Shown piece after piece: positions 53,198-61,927 of a DNA stretch of 64,000 nt. The translations under genes were made by a program, and so were the position numbers. Source of the DNA: Variovorax sp. CAN15. GTDB taxonomy: Bacteria > Pseudomonadota > Gammaproteobacteria > Burkholderiales > Burkholderiaceae_C. The notes under the pieces are model-generated. The model was given only the letters and a program-made list of their open reading frames with translations, made no database searches and was not told the origin of the DNA. The DNA is taken from assembly GCF_030462475.1 (NCBI RefSeq), contig NZ_JASMRZ010000014.1, positions 40,671 through 104,670 of the forward strand, in the 5' to 3' direction. Numbering within the stretch: position 1 is the first letter of the stretch; the number at the start of each line of letters is the position of its first letter.

Positions 53198-53841
53198 GAT
53201 ACGTGAACAAGAAATCCGCTCCTGAACTTTTTCAGCAATGGATGGAGCTTGAGAACGAAGACTGGCAACCGAGCTACGGTGACCTGCAGAATCCTCAAAA
53301 GCACGCCCTGCACGAATCGCTTCTATCCGAGCAAGGTTGGACTTGCTGCTACTGTGGGCAATCAATCGACTTCGACAGCAGTCACATTGAACACTTTCGC
53401 CCACAGGAAAGCCACGAGAATTTGGCTCTGCACTACGGGAATCTCTTCGTTTCCTGTGGAAGAAAATTCGAAGTGACAACGCCATCGCACTGCGGGCATG
53501 CCAAGAGCAATCAGTTCGACGAGCACCTGCACATATCGCCGCTGGACCAGACATGTGAAACTAGATTCCTCTATACGCTAGACGGGCAAATCTGCGCAAA
53601 CGATCCTGCTGACGCAGGCGCGGACTACATGACTAGCTTGCTCAAACTAGACATCCCATTCCTGCGCAATCGACGTGAGGAAGTAATCAAAAGAGTTTTC
53701 GATGAAGACTTTATGAGCACCGCGACAAACGAGTCCTTGCTGGAGTTGAGCCGAGCCTTTCGCGCGCTAGACAAAGAAGGTAGAGCAGACGATCTAGGGC
53801 ATGTTGTTGCGCGCTTCGCAGAGCAACAGGCGACAGGATGA
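53194..53841 (+). CDS. HNH nuclease of a Septu-like defence system (PtuB-like, TIGR02646-type)
   Basis: The 215-residue protein has the zinc-binding TCCYCGQ (residues 50-56), the nuclease motif SSHIEHFRPQ (63-71), ALHYGNLFVSC, and HCGHAKSN with the second Cys/His pair. This is the pattern of TIGR02646-type HNH proteins found in Septu and in retron-associated Septu modules. It would cut DNA (or another nucleic acid) when released or activated by the ATPase during phage infection. Coupled translation with the ATPase supports a complex. The trigger and target are not visible. Confidence 0.82.
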   Translation: MRYVNKKSAPELFQQWMELENEDWQPSYGDLQNPQKHALHESLLSEQGWTCCYCGQSIDFDSSHIEHFRPQESHENLALHYGNLFVSCGRKFEVTTPSHCGHAKSNQFDEHLHISPLDQTCETRFLYTLDGQICANDPADAGADYMTSLLKLDIPFLRNRREEVIKRVFDEDFMSTATNESLLELSRAFRALDKEGRADDLGHVVARFAEQQATG

Positions 53842-53875
53842 AAGCTAGTTTGCAACACCAGCCTTTTTCTATTTA

Positions 53876-53890
53876 TTGACTTGTAGTCAA
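53876..53890. promoter_or_regulatory. Palindrome TTGACT-TGT-AGTCAA upstream of an MFS gene
   Basis: A perfect 6-bp dyad with a 3-bp centre lies in a short AT-rich region about 80 bp before the MFS start. It resembles TetR-type operators. No regulator gene is adjacent, so the binding protein would be encoded elsewhere. The TTGACT half could also be a -35 element. Confidence 0.4.
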
Positions 53891-53968
53891 ATATTTTCTC
53901 TCTCAGCCGCTATTTATCCGCAAAGGTAACCGCAAGACACTCCCTCTCATCCCAGAAGGAGTGCCCTC

Positions 53969-55171
53969 ATGCCCATCGCCCTACTAGCGCTAACCCTCAG
54001 CGCCTTCGCCATCGGAACGACCGAGTTCGTCATCGTTGGCCTCATCCCCACAGTCGCAGCCGACCTCCACATCGGCCTCCCCTCCGCCGGCCTGCTGGTC
54101 AGCCTATACGCACTGGGCGTCGCCATCGGCGCGCCGGTGCTCACCGCGCTCACGGGCAAGCTGCCGCGCAAGGCGCTGCTGCTCGGGCTGATGGCGCTGT
54201 TCACGGTCGGCAATCTGCTGGCGTGGAAGGCGCCGAGCTATGAATCGCTGATTGCCGCCCGCGTCCTCACGGGGCTGGCGCACGGGGTGTTCTTCTCCAT
54301 CGGCTCGACGATTGCCACCGGCCTGGTGCCGAAGGAAAAGGCGGCGAGCGCCATCGCGATCATGTTCACGGGCCTCACGGTGGCGCTGGTCACGGGCGTG
54401 CCGCTGGGCACGTTCATCGGGCAGCACTTCGGCTGGCGCGAGACTTTCCTGGCGGTGTCGGCGCTGGGCGTTATCGCCTTCATCGGCAGCTGGATCTTTG
54501 TGCCCAGCAACATCCGCCACACGCCGCCGGCCTCGCTGGCGCAGCAGGCCAAGGTGCTGGCCGAGCCGCGCCTGTTGCTGGTGTATGCGAAGACGGCCAT
54601 CGGCTATGGCGGCTCGTTCATTCCGTTCACGTTCCTGGCGCCGATCCTCACCGACGTGTCTGGCTTCAGCGCGGGCGCTGTGGGCTGGGTGATGCTGGTG
54701 TACGGCATCTCGGTGGCGGTGGGCAACATCTGGGGCGGCAAGCTGGCCGACCGCATGGGCCCGATTCCGGCGCTGAAGGTCATCTTCGCGCTGCTGGCCG
54801 CGGTGCTGCTGGTGTTCAACTTCGCGGCGCCGCACAAGTGGCTGGCCCTGCTGGCGGTGCTGATGTGGGGCGCGGTGGCTTTCGGCAACGTGCCGGGGCT
54901 GCAGGTGTATGTCGTGAAGCAGGCCGAACGCTTCACGCCGCAGGCAGTGGACGTGGCCTCGGGCCTGAACATCGCGGCTTTCAACCTGGGCATTGCCGGC
55001 GCGGCCTGGGCCGGTGGGCTGATCGTGACGCACCTTGGGCTGATGCACACGCCGTGGATTGGCGCGCTGGTGGTGCTTGTCTCTCTGGCTCTCACGCAAT
55101 GGAGCGGATCGCTTGATCGGCGTGCAGGCATTCCGGTTCGCGCTTCGGGGCCGGTGCCGGTCGGTCACTGA
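53969..55171 (+). CDS. MFS drug/arabinose-type exporter (DHA1 family, AraJ/YdhP-like)
   Basis: The 400-residue protein has twelve membrane helices and the family hallmarks [15 protein letters not shown] in helix 1, the motif A region [20 protein letters not shown], and [15 protein letters not shown]. These proteins export small compounds such as purine analogues or arabinosides. AAGGAG about eight bases before ATG 53969 supports the start. It is followed after 41 bp by an aldo/keto reductase, a common pairing. Confidence 0.88.
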   Translation: MPIALLALTLSAFAIGTTEFVIVGLIPTVAADLHIGLPSAGLLVSLYALGVAIGAPVLTALTGKLPRKALLLGLMALFTVGNLLAWKAPSYESLIAARVLTGLAHGVFFSIGSTIATGLVPKEKAASAIAIMFTGLTVALVTGVPLGTFIGQHFGWRETFLAVSALGVIAFIGSWIFVPSNIRHTPPASLAQQAKVLAEPRLLLVYAKTAIGYGGSFIPFTFLAPILTDVSGFSAGAVGWVMLVYGISVAVGNIWGGKLADRMGPIPALKVIFALLAAVLLVFNFAAPHKWLALLAVLMWGAVAFGNVPGLQVYVVKQAERFTPQAVDVASGLNIAAFNLGIAGAAWAGGLIVTHLGLMHTPWIGALVVLVSLALTQWSGSLDRRAGIPVRASGPVPVGH

Positions 55172-55212
55172 ACCTCCCCTCTTTTTCTCAACACACAAGG
55201 ACAACACACATC

Positions 55213-56031
55213 ATGAACACGAGCAACAACACCATTCCCGCCTTCGGCCTCGGCACCTTCCGCCTGAAGGGCCAGGTGGTCATCGACTCGGTGAAGAACG
55301 GCCTCGACGTGGGCTACCGCACCATCGACACGGCGCAGATCTACGGCAACGAAGCCGAGGCGGGCCAGGCCATTGCCGAAAGCGGCGTGGCCCGCAGCAG
55401 CCTCTTCATCACCACCAAGATCTGGACCGACAACTACGCCAAGGACAAGCTGGTGCCCAGCCTGAAGGACAGCCTCGCGAAGCTGCGCACAGACCATGTC
55501 GACCTGACGCTGATCCATTGGCCCTCGCCCGGCAATGCGGTGCCGGTGGCCGAATTCATGGGCGCGCTGGCAGATGCCAAGGCGCAGGGGCTCACGAAGC
55601 ACATTGGCGTGTCGAACTTCAATATCGCGCTCATGAAGGAAGCCATCGCGGCCGTGGGCGCGGAGCAGATCGCAACCAACCAGATCGAGCTGCACCCGTA
55701 TCTGCAGAACCGCAAGGTGGCCGAGTTCGCCAAGAGCGTTGGCATCCACATCACGTCGTACATGACGCTGGCCTACGGCAAGGTGCTGGGCGACCCGGTT
55801 GTCGAAGCGATTGCCAAGGCCCACGGCGCAACCACCGCGCAGGTGGTGCTGGCGTGGGCGATGCAGCTGGGCTACGCGGTGATTCCGTCGTCCACCAAGC
55901 GCGCGAACCTCGAAGGCAACCTGAAGGCGCTGCAGCTGAAGCTGTCGGACGCCGAGATGGCGCAGATCGCGGCGCTCGAGCGCAATGAGCGCCTGACAGA
56001 CCCGGCCGGTCTGGCGCCGGCCTGGGACTGA
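55213..56031 (+). CDS. Aldo/keto reductase (DkgB-like)
   Basis: The 272-residue NADPH-dependent reductase has the AKR catalytic tetrad: Asp and Tyr in [13 protein letters not shown], Lys in LFITTKIW, and His in [10 protein letters not shown], then the cofactor segment [15 protein letters not shown]. It is most like DkgB (YafB), which reduces 2,5-diketogluconate and methylglyoxal-type carbonyls; the real substrate is open. It is probably co-transcribed with the MFS gene upstream and convergent with the beta-trefoil gene. Confidence 0.9.
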   Translation: MNTSNNTIPAFGLGTFRLKGQVVIDSVKNGLDVGYRTIDTAQIYGNEAEAGQAIAESGVARSSLFITTKIWTDNYAKDKLVPSLKDSLAKLRTDHVDLTLIHWPSPGNAVPVAEFMGALADAKAQGLTKHIGVSNFNIALMKEAIAAVGAEQIATNQIELHPYLQNRKVAEFAKSVGIHITSYMTLAYGKVLGDPVVEAIAKAHGATTAQVVLAWAMQLGYAVIPSSTKRANLEGNLKALQLKLSDAEMAQIAALERNERLTDPAGLAPAWD

Positions 56032-56050
56032 GCCCCCTGAGCAATGCTCT

Positions 56051-56605
56051 TCAGCCCGCGTTGCCCACGGGCCTGAAGCCCCAGGCCTGCGCGCGGAACC
56101 CGGTGAAGCTGATGGGGCCGGCCACGGCGCCAGCCTCCGACTTGTTGTCCGTGAGCCCGATGACGAGCGGAGCATTCGAATTGCTCGCCCCCAACTTGCA
56201 CTGGATGTACCAGTAGCCGGGTTCCTCGGTGGACAGAAGGCTCCAGAGTTGCCTGTCGGCATCGTCCAGGCCGGGAGGCATCATCACGAGGGGTGTGGGC
56301 ACGCTCGTGGAGTCCGGCTTCAGCGTCAGGACGAACCCGGTGCCCATCTGCGTCTGCAGATACCACCAGCCCGGCGCCTGGGGCGAGGGAACGAACAGCC
56401 ATTGCTGGTTGCCGGCCTGCGGCAGCTTGAGCGTGTAGCCGATGACCCCTGCGCCCTTGGCCGGGCTGTTGCCGTTCACGTCCAGCACGTAGTGGCCGTC
56501 GGGCAGGTACTGGATGTTGTACGGACCGAGATCCAGCTTCTCGATGGGAATCGCGGGTGAGGATGCGGGTGCTGGCGCTGCAGCACCTGTTGCGGTGATC
56601 GACAT
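56051..56605 (-). CDS. Beta-trefoil (ricin-B-like) protein, partner of the patatin gene
   Basis: The 184-residue protein has three similar segments, each with a Gly and Trp pair (GNQQWLFVPSPQAPGWWYLQ, DRQLWSLLSTEEPGYWYIQC, and AQAWGFRPV), the pattern of a beta-trefoil. It lacks a clear signal peptide; the N-terminus is Ala/Pro-rich. It lies 55 bp downstream of a patatin-like gene on the same strand, so the two may act together, with this one as a binding module. Exact ligand unknown. Confidence 0.6.
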   Translation of the reverse strand: MSITATGAAAPAPASSPAIPIEKLDLGPYNIQYLPDGHYVLDVNGNSPAKGAGVIGYTLKLPQAGNQQWLFVPSPQAPGWWYLQTQMGTGFVLTLKPDSTSVPTPLVMMPPGLDDADRQLWSLLSTEEPGYWYIQCKLGASNSNAPLVIGLTDNKSEAGAVAGPISFTGFRAQAWGFRPVGNAG

Positions 56606-56660
56606 CGTCGTTTCTCCTTTCCTGGAATGCGTTTTCCTGCTTGCAGGTGGTGCTCAGTGC

Positions 56661-57650
56661 TCAGCCGAGCGCGTGTTCGACCCAGTACTTCCGCACCAGG
56701 GCCTCGGCATACGCGGTGTCCGCGTTGGCGCCTTTGTCCTGCAGCAGCTGCAGGGCCTGCGGGTAGACCGTGTTCTCCGGCACGAAGAAGGGCAGCGTCG
56801 GGTTGATATTGGTGTAGCGGTCGCCCAGCAGCATCTTGGCGAGCATCGGCATGAGCTCGGTCGAAGTGCCGTTCAGGCTCATGTCGAGCACAGGCGAAGA
56901 CTTCGTCTGGTTCATGAGGAACGGCGGCGAATTGTTGAAGGGGTTCGCCACGCCGTTCATCCATTGGTCGGCGCCCCACTCGTGGGTGTCGCTGGCGACC
57001 CAGTCGGGCATGTAGCCGGTGCCGATGGTGATGGCCGCGATGTCTTCGAGCGCATGGCCCGCCTTCACCGCCAGCGCAATCGCCGCGACCGTGGGGTCGT
57101 GGTTGAAGAAGCAGCCGTCGACGTTGCCTTCGAACGAACCCAGCTGCCCCGGCATCGCACCGCTGGAAGTGGCCGCCTTGGCGATCTCCACGTCGCCATG
57201 GTCGGGGATCATGTTGGTGTACATGACCGGCTGCCAGGGTATGGCCGTCTGCACCGAGTTCTTCACCTCGAGCCCGCCGACGTTGAAGGTGACGAAGAGC
57301 ACCTTCCTCGTGACGATGTCCTGGACCTTCGTGGTGCCATGCAGCGCGACCTGCGAGGCGTAGACCTCGTCGATGGGGTACGCGGGCCGCTTCGGATCGG
57401 TGTTCATCTTTTCGTAGAACCCGATCTCGCCCTTCTGGCTGGTGAAAAGGTTGATGAGGTCCTGCGGCGACTTGCCCGCCAACAGCTCGCTCGTGATGAT
57501 CGAGCCGGTGGAGCACCCCGCGATGAGGTCGCTGTTGGCGATGATCTGCGGGTACTTCTGGTAAATCTTGTTCAGTACCGATACCGACATCAGCCCCCGT
57601 ATGCCACCGCCTACGAACGAGAGGATGGTGAATTTCTGCGTTTCCGCCAT
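56661..57650 (-). CDS. Patatin-like phospholipase
   Basis: The 329-residue protein has the oxyanion loop SFVGGGIRGLMS, the nucleophile elbow AGCSTGSII (G-x-S-x-G), and the dyad Asp in NVDGCFFNHDP. These are the features of patatin-type phospholipases/lipases. No signal peptide is present. The track TTG start is rejected for ATG 57650, which has AAGGAG six bases upstream. CapV-like lipases of CBASS are patatins too, but no cyclase gene is adjacent. T6SS lipase effectors are another patatin niche; context here does not decide. Confidence 0.85.
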   Translation of the reverse strand: MAETQKFTILSFVGGGIRGLMSVSVLNKIYQKYPQIIANSDLIAGCSTGSIITSELLAGKSPQDLINLFTSQKGEIGFYEKMNTDPKRPAYPIDEVYASQVALHGTTKVQDIVTRKVLFVTFNVGGLEVKNSVQTAIPWQPVMYTNMIPDHGDVEIAKAATSSGAMPGQLGSFEGNVDGCFFNHDPTVAAIALAVKAGHALEDIAAITIGTGYMPDWVASDTHEWGADQWMNGVANPFNNSPPFLMNQTKSSPVLDMSLNGTSTELMPMLAKMLLGDRYTNINPTLPFFVPENTVYPQALQLLQDKGANADTAYAEALVRKYWVEHALG

Positions 57651-57839
57651 AGCCAACTCCTTTCAAGAGAAATGACTTCCATGAAATGACTTCCCGGCCG
57701 GGGAAGCGGAGTCTGGGCGCGTCGGGCGTTTGCCGCTACGAGTGGAATCCCGTTCAATCCAACTCTGTAATTCCGCAAACCGCGCAAGCATTCGCAATGA
57801 AACCTTGCGCGGCAAAACTTGCTGCGAAGGTAGTCGTCT

Positions 57840-58094
57840 TCACGCCGCGGTCTCGCAAATCGAATCGAGCGCGTACCTTAGTTCGCGCTCTTCTTCCGGG
57901 GTCATCGCGAGCACGAGGTTGCGGAACTCGGCCTTGTAGCAAGGCAGCATCAACGCCGCGGTGAGCGAGTGAACGCCGCTGCCGCGCGCGATGTGGTCGT
58001 GGCATGCGATGACGCTGCGATAGGTTTCGAGTGCGCGTGCGACTCGGGTTGAGGTTCGGGTTGCAGTGCTCTCATCGCTTCTGTTGAAGATCAT
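57840..58094 (-). CDS. Small protein of unknown function
   Basis: From ATG 58094 (AGGAG seven bases upstream) the 84-residue protein MIFNRSDESTATRTSTRVAR is helical (ALETYRSVIACHDHIARGSG, LVLAMTPEEERELRYALDSI). No family, signal or membrane segment is recognised. It sits alone between the patatin gene (about 190 bp away, with nothing recognised in the gap) and the second PAAR leader. Confidence 0.5.
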   Translation of the reverse strand: MIFNRSDESTATRTSTRVARALETYRSVIACHDHIARGSGVHSLTAALMLPCYKAEFRNLVLAMTPEEERELRYALDSICETAA

Positions 58095-58265
58095 CGGCGG
58101 CTCCTCTTGGCGCACGATCAGTGACGCCGTGAAGTCACTCTATTCAGCGACGGAAAAAACGGTGAGTAACAACATCGTCGCGAATCGGACGGCGCACTCC
58201 CTAGGCCGCACCGGGAATCAGCGCCGAGTCGTGATCCGTGCTTTTCGTGAGAAATTTCTGAGCGT

Positions 58266-58398
58266 TTGACGATAGACAACAGTGTTAGCGCGCTCGGCCT
58301 CATACAACGCCTCGTCACAAGACGGGAGCGTATTGAATGGAACGAAAAATTCTCGTGGTCGGAGATCCGCCCATGCCTGGCGGCCGGGTGCTGCCCTA
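58266..58398 (+). repeat. PAAR leader repeat, copy 2
   Basis: ttgacgatagacaacagtgtt at 58266-58286 is identical to the start of copy 1 at 45350, and similarity continues (atacaacgcc, gagcgtattgaatggaac, gatccgcc..ggcggccgggtgctgccct) into the first 22 codons of the next gene. Both copies have the same orientation. Confidence 0.7.
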
Positions 58399-58891
58399 TG
58401 ACGGGCCCTTGCTCGATCTATTTCTGCGCATTCTGGCTCTCGCCCTTGCAATGCTCAGCCCGGTCGCCGCGCTCGCATGCAGCCCTATCAAGGTCTTCTA
58501 TGTGTACTTCGAGCGCGACTCGGCGACGGTATCTCCCGATCAGATACTGAAGCTTGACGCCTGGATGCAGGAGCTTCGAACGCGGTACGCCAACCACGAA
58601 GCGATCTATATCGGAGCATCAGTCAACCCGGAAGAACGAGACCACGATCCCAAAGGCCTGGGCCTGGACCGGGCACGCAACGTGGCTCTCGTTCTTCGAG
58701 AAGAACTGCGCTTCAATGCCAGGATCGCCCTTCCCAAGAGCGGCTACGTCGCCGACCCTGCGTCCCTTTCAAACGGACCCGCCGAAGACTCACGAGTTCT
58801 TGGAGTGCAGCTCGACTTCCTGCCGGCTTGCCCGCATGAATGCACCTGCCAGTTGGGCGATCCGCTCCATACGCAGCAGACTCCTCGCTGA
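58337..58891 (+). CDS. PAAR head fused in frame to a secreted OmpA-like protein (paralogue 3)
   Basis: The 184-residue frame opens MERKILVVGDPPMPGGRVLP, a PAAR N-terminus, and at about residue 25 switches to a signal-peptide-like stretch (LFLRILALALAMLSPVAALAC) and a mature part CSPIKVFYVYFERDSATVSP, QILKLDAWMQELRTRY, GLGLDRARNVALVLREEL. The last parts match paralogues at 47433 and 47908 and an OmpA-type fold. It is probably the product of a deletion that joined a PAAR head to a downstream immunity-type gene. Translation may instead begin at TTG 58409. Confidence 0.55.
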   Translation: MERKILVVGDPPMPGGRVLPYDGPLLDLFLRILALALAMLSPVAALACSPIKVFYVYFERDSATVSPDQILKLDAWMQELRTRYANHEAIYIGASVNPEERDHDPKGLGLDRARNVALVLREELRFNARIALPKSGYVADPASLSNGPAEDSRVLGVQLDFLPACPHECTCQLGDPLHTQQTPR

Positions 58892-58916
58892 CCGCGCAGC
58901 GATCCGTCCAGGAGAC

Positions 58917-59411
58917 TCAGGAAGCCCTGCGCGTCGCAGCCCAGTCCGAAAGAATCCCCACCGCCTCACGATCCATCTTCTGCTCCGCAGACAAGCTGCG
59001 CTGCGCCAGCGTCGCACCGGCCTCGATGCGCAGCGCCTCCACATCGATCGGATGCCGCGCCGCCACGGTCACTCCTTCGAACGCCTCCCCCGACTGCGCC
59101 AGTGAGGCCGCGTAGTAAAGCTTCGCAATGCCCGCGATGTGCATCGCCGCCACGCACATCGCACATGGCTCGCACGAGGTGTAGAGCTCGCAGCCCGACA
59201 GGTTCACGGTGCCCAGCTTGCGGCAAGCATCGCGGATGGCCTCGACCTCGCCGTGCGAGGTAGGGTCATGGTGCGCGACGGAGTGGTTGAAGCCTTCGCC
59301 GACGATCACGCCGTCCTTCACGACGACGGCGCCGAAAGGCTCGGTGCCGGGCTCCTGCAGAGCCTGGGCAGAAAGGGCCAGCGCCCGTTGCATGAAGTGT
59401 TCCTGGTACAT
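58917..59411 (-). CDS. Nucleoside/guanine deaminase-like zinc enzyme
   Basis: From ATG 59411 the 164-residue protein has the cytidine-deaminase-fold zinc motifs H-x-E in TSHGEVEAIRDAC and P-C-x-x-C in TSCEPCAMCVAAMH, with GTEPFGAVVVKDGVIVGEG before them. Bacterial relatives deaminate guanine, cytosine or related bases. The longer track ORF begins inside the MFS gene. It is the last gene of a minus-strand operon that also encodes a cytosine-deaminase-like amidohydrolase and two transporters. Confidence 0.88.
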   Translation of the reverse strand: MYQEHFMQRALALSAQALQEPGTEPFGAVVVKDGVIVGEGFNHSVAHHDPTSHGEVEAIRDACRKLGTVNLSGCELYTSCEPCAMCVAAMHIAGIAKLYYAASLAQSGEAFEGVTVAARHPIDVEALRIEAGATLAQRSLSAEQKMDREAVGILSDWAATRRAS

Positions 59412-59416
59412 CGTGT

Positions 59417-60697
59417 TCAGACCTTTCTGGTGGCCGCGCCGTCCAGCGCGGTGAGAGATGGTGCACCGGAATGCGCGGCGCGCGCATCGAACAGGCCCGC
59501 GGTAGCGGCGGCATAGCGACGCGGATCGAAACACAGCATGAGCGGCAGCAGCGCCACCACCACCGCTGCGAGGTAGGCCCATGCGAGCGTGAAGCCGCCG
59601 GTGTGCTCGCGCACCCAGCCGGTGACGAAGGGCGCGACGGCCGCAATCATGAAGCCGACGCCCTGCATGAAGCCCGCAAGCGCGCCGGCCTGCGCCGGGT
59701 CGGGCAGGTGGTCGAGCGCGAGCACCATGCACAGCGAGAACGCGCCGCCGAGGCCGAAGCCCAGCACGACGGCGATGGCGACTGCCGGCACGGGTGCGTC
59801 GAAGGTCAGCGCGCAGAAGCCGGCGAGCTGCGCAACGAGCGTGAGCACCAGCCAGGGGCGCAGATCACGGCCGCGACTGCGGGCGATGGCTGGCATCGCG
59901 AGTGCTGAAACCACCTGCGCGGCCGTCATCAACGCGAGCACCGATCCGCCCTGCTGCGCGGTCCATCCTTGTTGTGCATAGAAGTGCGGCAGCCACGCGA
60001 CGAGGCTGGTGTAGCCGCCGTTGATGAGGCCGAAGCACGCGGCCAGCAGCCATGCACGGCGGCTGGCGAAGCAGCGCAGCCACGAGAGGCCCTGCCTTGG
60101 CGCGTCGGCAGTGAATTCCATGCGCCGCATGTTGAGCCAGTACAGCAGCGCGAAGACGGCGAGCAGCGACCAGATCGACAGGCCTGCATGCCAGTCGGGC
60201 TGCGCGCCGCCGAATGCGTGCGCCACCCACGGGCTGGCCATGGCGCCGAGGCCGCCGCCGCCCATGATGGCGGCGGAGTACAGCCCCGTCATCACGCCGA
60301 TGCGCGCCGGATACGCCTGCTTCACCACGCCGGGCATCAGCGCCTGCACCAGGCCCACGCCCGCGCCGGCGAGCGCGGCGCTCCACAGCAGAGCTGCCGC
60401 GCCATCAGCCACGTATCGGCTTGCGCAAGCCAGGGCGATGGCCGCCAGCCCGAGCGCGACGCCGCCGCGCGCGCCGATGCGCTGGCCGACCGCCGCGCCC
60501 AAGAGCGAAGTGGCACCCATCGCGAACATCGGCAGCACGGTGAGCAGCGCCACCGCATGGAAGCCGATGCCGGTCGCGAGGCGGATGGGTTCGAGCAGCG
60601 GGCTGCTCGAAGTGAGAAAGGCGCGCAGGTTCAGCGCCACCAGCACGATGACGATCGCGAAGGCGATGCCTCCGTCATGACTGCGCCCACCCCTCAC
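59417..60697 (-). CDS. MFS transporter of the CynX/NimT type
   Basis: The 426-residue protein has twelve membrane helices and the CynX/NimT pattern: ALNLRAFLTSSSPLLEPI in helix 1, GAAVGQRIGARGGVALG (motif A region), GLVQALMPGVVKQAYP and FGLINGGYTSLVAWLPHFYA. Characterised relatives move cyanate or 2-nitroimidazole; here a nitrogen compound linked to the deaminases is likely. The GTG start overlaps the amidohydrolase stop (GTGA). Five bases separate its stop from the deaminase start. Confidence 0.85.
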   Translation of the reverse strand: MRGGRSHDGGIAFAIVIVLVALNLRAFLTSSSPLLEPIRLATGIGFHAVALLTVLPMFAMGATSLLGAAVGQRIGARGGVALGLAAIALACASRYVADGAAALLWSAALAGAGVGLVQALMPGVVKQAYPARIGVMTGLYSAAIMGGGGLGAMASPWVAHAFGGAQPDWHAGLSIWSLLAVFALLYWLNMRRMEFTADAPRQGLSWLRCFASRRAWLLAACFGLINGGYTSLVAWLPHFYAQQGWTAQQGGSVLALMTAAQVVSALAMPAIARSRGRDLRPWLVLTLVAQLAGFCALTFDAPVPAVAIAVVLGFGLGGAFSLCMVLALDHLPDPAQAGALAGFMQGVGFMIAAVAPFVTGWVREHTGGFTLAWAYLAAVVVALLPLMLCFDPRRYAAATAGLFDARAAHSGAPSLTALDGAATRKV

Positions 60698-61896
60698 AGA
60701 GACGCCACATCCGCCAGCAGCACGCCGTTGCGCGCCACGACGCGGCCGCCCGCCACCACCAGCTTGCGCACGGGGCGCGAGACCACGGCGTGCGCGACGG
60801 TCTGTGCGTCGACCAGCACCAGATCGGCGCGGCAGCCCGCCTCGAGCCCGTAGGCTTCGAAGCCGCAGCCGCGCGCGCCCGAGTGGGTGACGGTGTCGAG
60901 CGCCACGGCGATCTCGTCGTCGCGGCGCAGGTTGTAGCGCAGGCCGATGATCATGGCGCGCTCCAGCATGTCGGGGCTGCCGTAGGGCGACCAGGTGTCG
61001 CGGATGCCGTCGTTGCCGCCGAGCACGGTCACGCCGGCCTGCCTGCAGGCGATGAGCGGCGGCACGGTGCGCGAAGGCGGCGCGCTGGTGACGAGCACCA
61101 CGCCGAGCTTCGCCATTCGCGCGAGCAGCGTCTCGCGCTCGCGTTCGCTCACGTCGCCGAGGCAGAAGCCATGGCTGATGGCCACCTTGCCCTGCATGCC
61201 CAGCGCTTCTGTGCGCTGCAGGATCAGGTCGAGCGAGAAGGCGCCCATGGTGCCGGGCTCGTGCAGGTGGATGTCGACCGGGCGCTGGTGCCTGTGGGCA
61301 ATGCCGAACAGCACGTCGAGCGACTTGACCGGGTCGCCGTCGATGGCACAGGGGTCGAGGCCGCCGAGCACGTCGGCGCCCATCGCCAGTGACTGGTCGA
61401 GCAACTCGGCCGTGCCCGGACGGTCCAGCAGGCCCGATTGCGGGAACGCGACGATCTGGATCTGCTGCAGCTTGCGCAGCGCCTCGCGCGTGCGGATGGT
61501 GCCTTCGAGATGGCGCAGGCCGGCCTGGGTGTCGACGTCGACGTGCGTGCGCAGCCGCGTGGTGCCGAGCGCCAGGAAGGCCTTGGCCAGCACCAGCGAC
61601 TGCGCGGCCGCGTCATGCCCGCTGGCATGGCGAAAGGCGCGCTCGTTCTCGATCTTGTCGATGAGGTTCACGCCGACTTCGTTGCGATACCAGTCCATGC
61701 CCCACATGGTCTTGTCGAGATGCGTGTGGCCTTCGACGAGGCCGGGCAGCAGCAAGGCGCCGTGGCCTTCCTCGACGGCGGCGCCGGCCGGCGCGGCAAG
61801 CTCCGCGCCGAGCGCGGCGATGCGGTCGTCCTGCACCAGCACGTCGAGGGGGGAGGCGCCCATGGGGCGCACGTTGCGGATCAGGAGCGATGGCAT
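60694..61896 (-). CDS. Cytosine-deaminase-like amidohydrolase
   Basis: The 400-residue protein has LLLPGLVEGHTHLDKTMWG (H-x-H metal site), RTHVDVD, VDIHLHEPGTMGAF, KVAISHGFCLG and GGNDGIRDTWSPYG with the catalytic Asp: the cytosine deaminase/atrazine-type amidohydrolase pattern (CodA-like). Likely it deaminates a pyrimidine or similar ring; the exact substrate is not visible. It lies between the symporter gene (31-bp gap) and the MFS gene (overlap). Confidence 0.87.
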   Translation of the reverse strand: MPSLLIRNVRPMGASPLDVLVQDDRIAALGAELAAPAGAAVEEGHGALLLPGLVEGHTHLDKTMWGMDWYRNEVGVNLIDKIENERAFRHASGHDAAAQSLVLAKAFLALGTTRLRTHVDVDTQAGLRHLEGTIRTREALRKLQQIQIVAFPQSGLLDRPGTAELLDQSLAMGADVLGGLDPCAIDGDPVKSLDVLFGIAHRHQRPVDIHLHEPGTMGAFSLDLILQRTEALGMQGKVAISHGFCLGDVSERERETLLARMAKLGVVLVTSAPPSRTVPPLIACRQAGVTVLGGNDGIRDTWSPYGSPDMLERAMIIGLRYNLRRDDEIAVALDTVTHSGARGCGFEAYGLEAGCRADLVLVDAQTVAHAVVSRPVRKLVVAGGRVVARNGVLLADVASL

Positions 61897-61927
61897 GTGG
61901 GGCGGTCCGTTTCTCTATCTATGGCTG

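Noticed and set aside
56661-57650. Patatin as the CapV effector of a CBASS system
   Set aside because: No CD-NTase (cyclase) or Cap2/Cap3 genes are adjacent; neighbours are a beta-trefoil protein and an unknown small gene.
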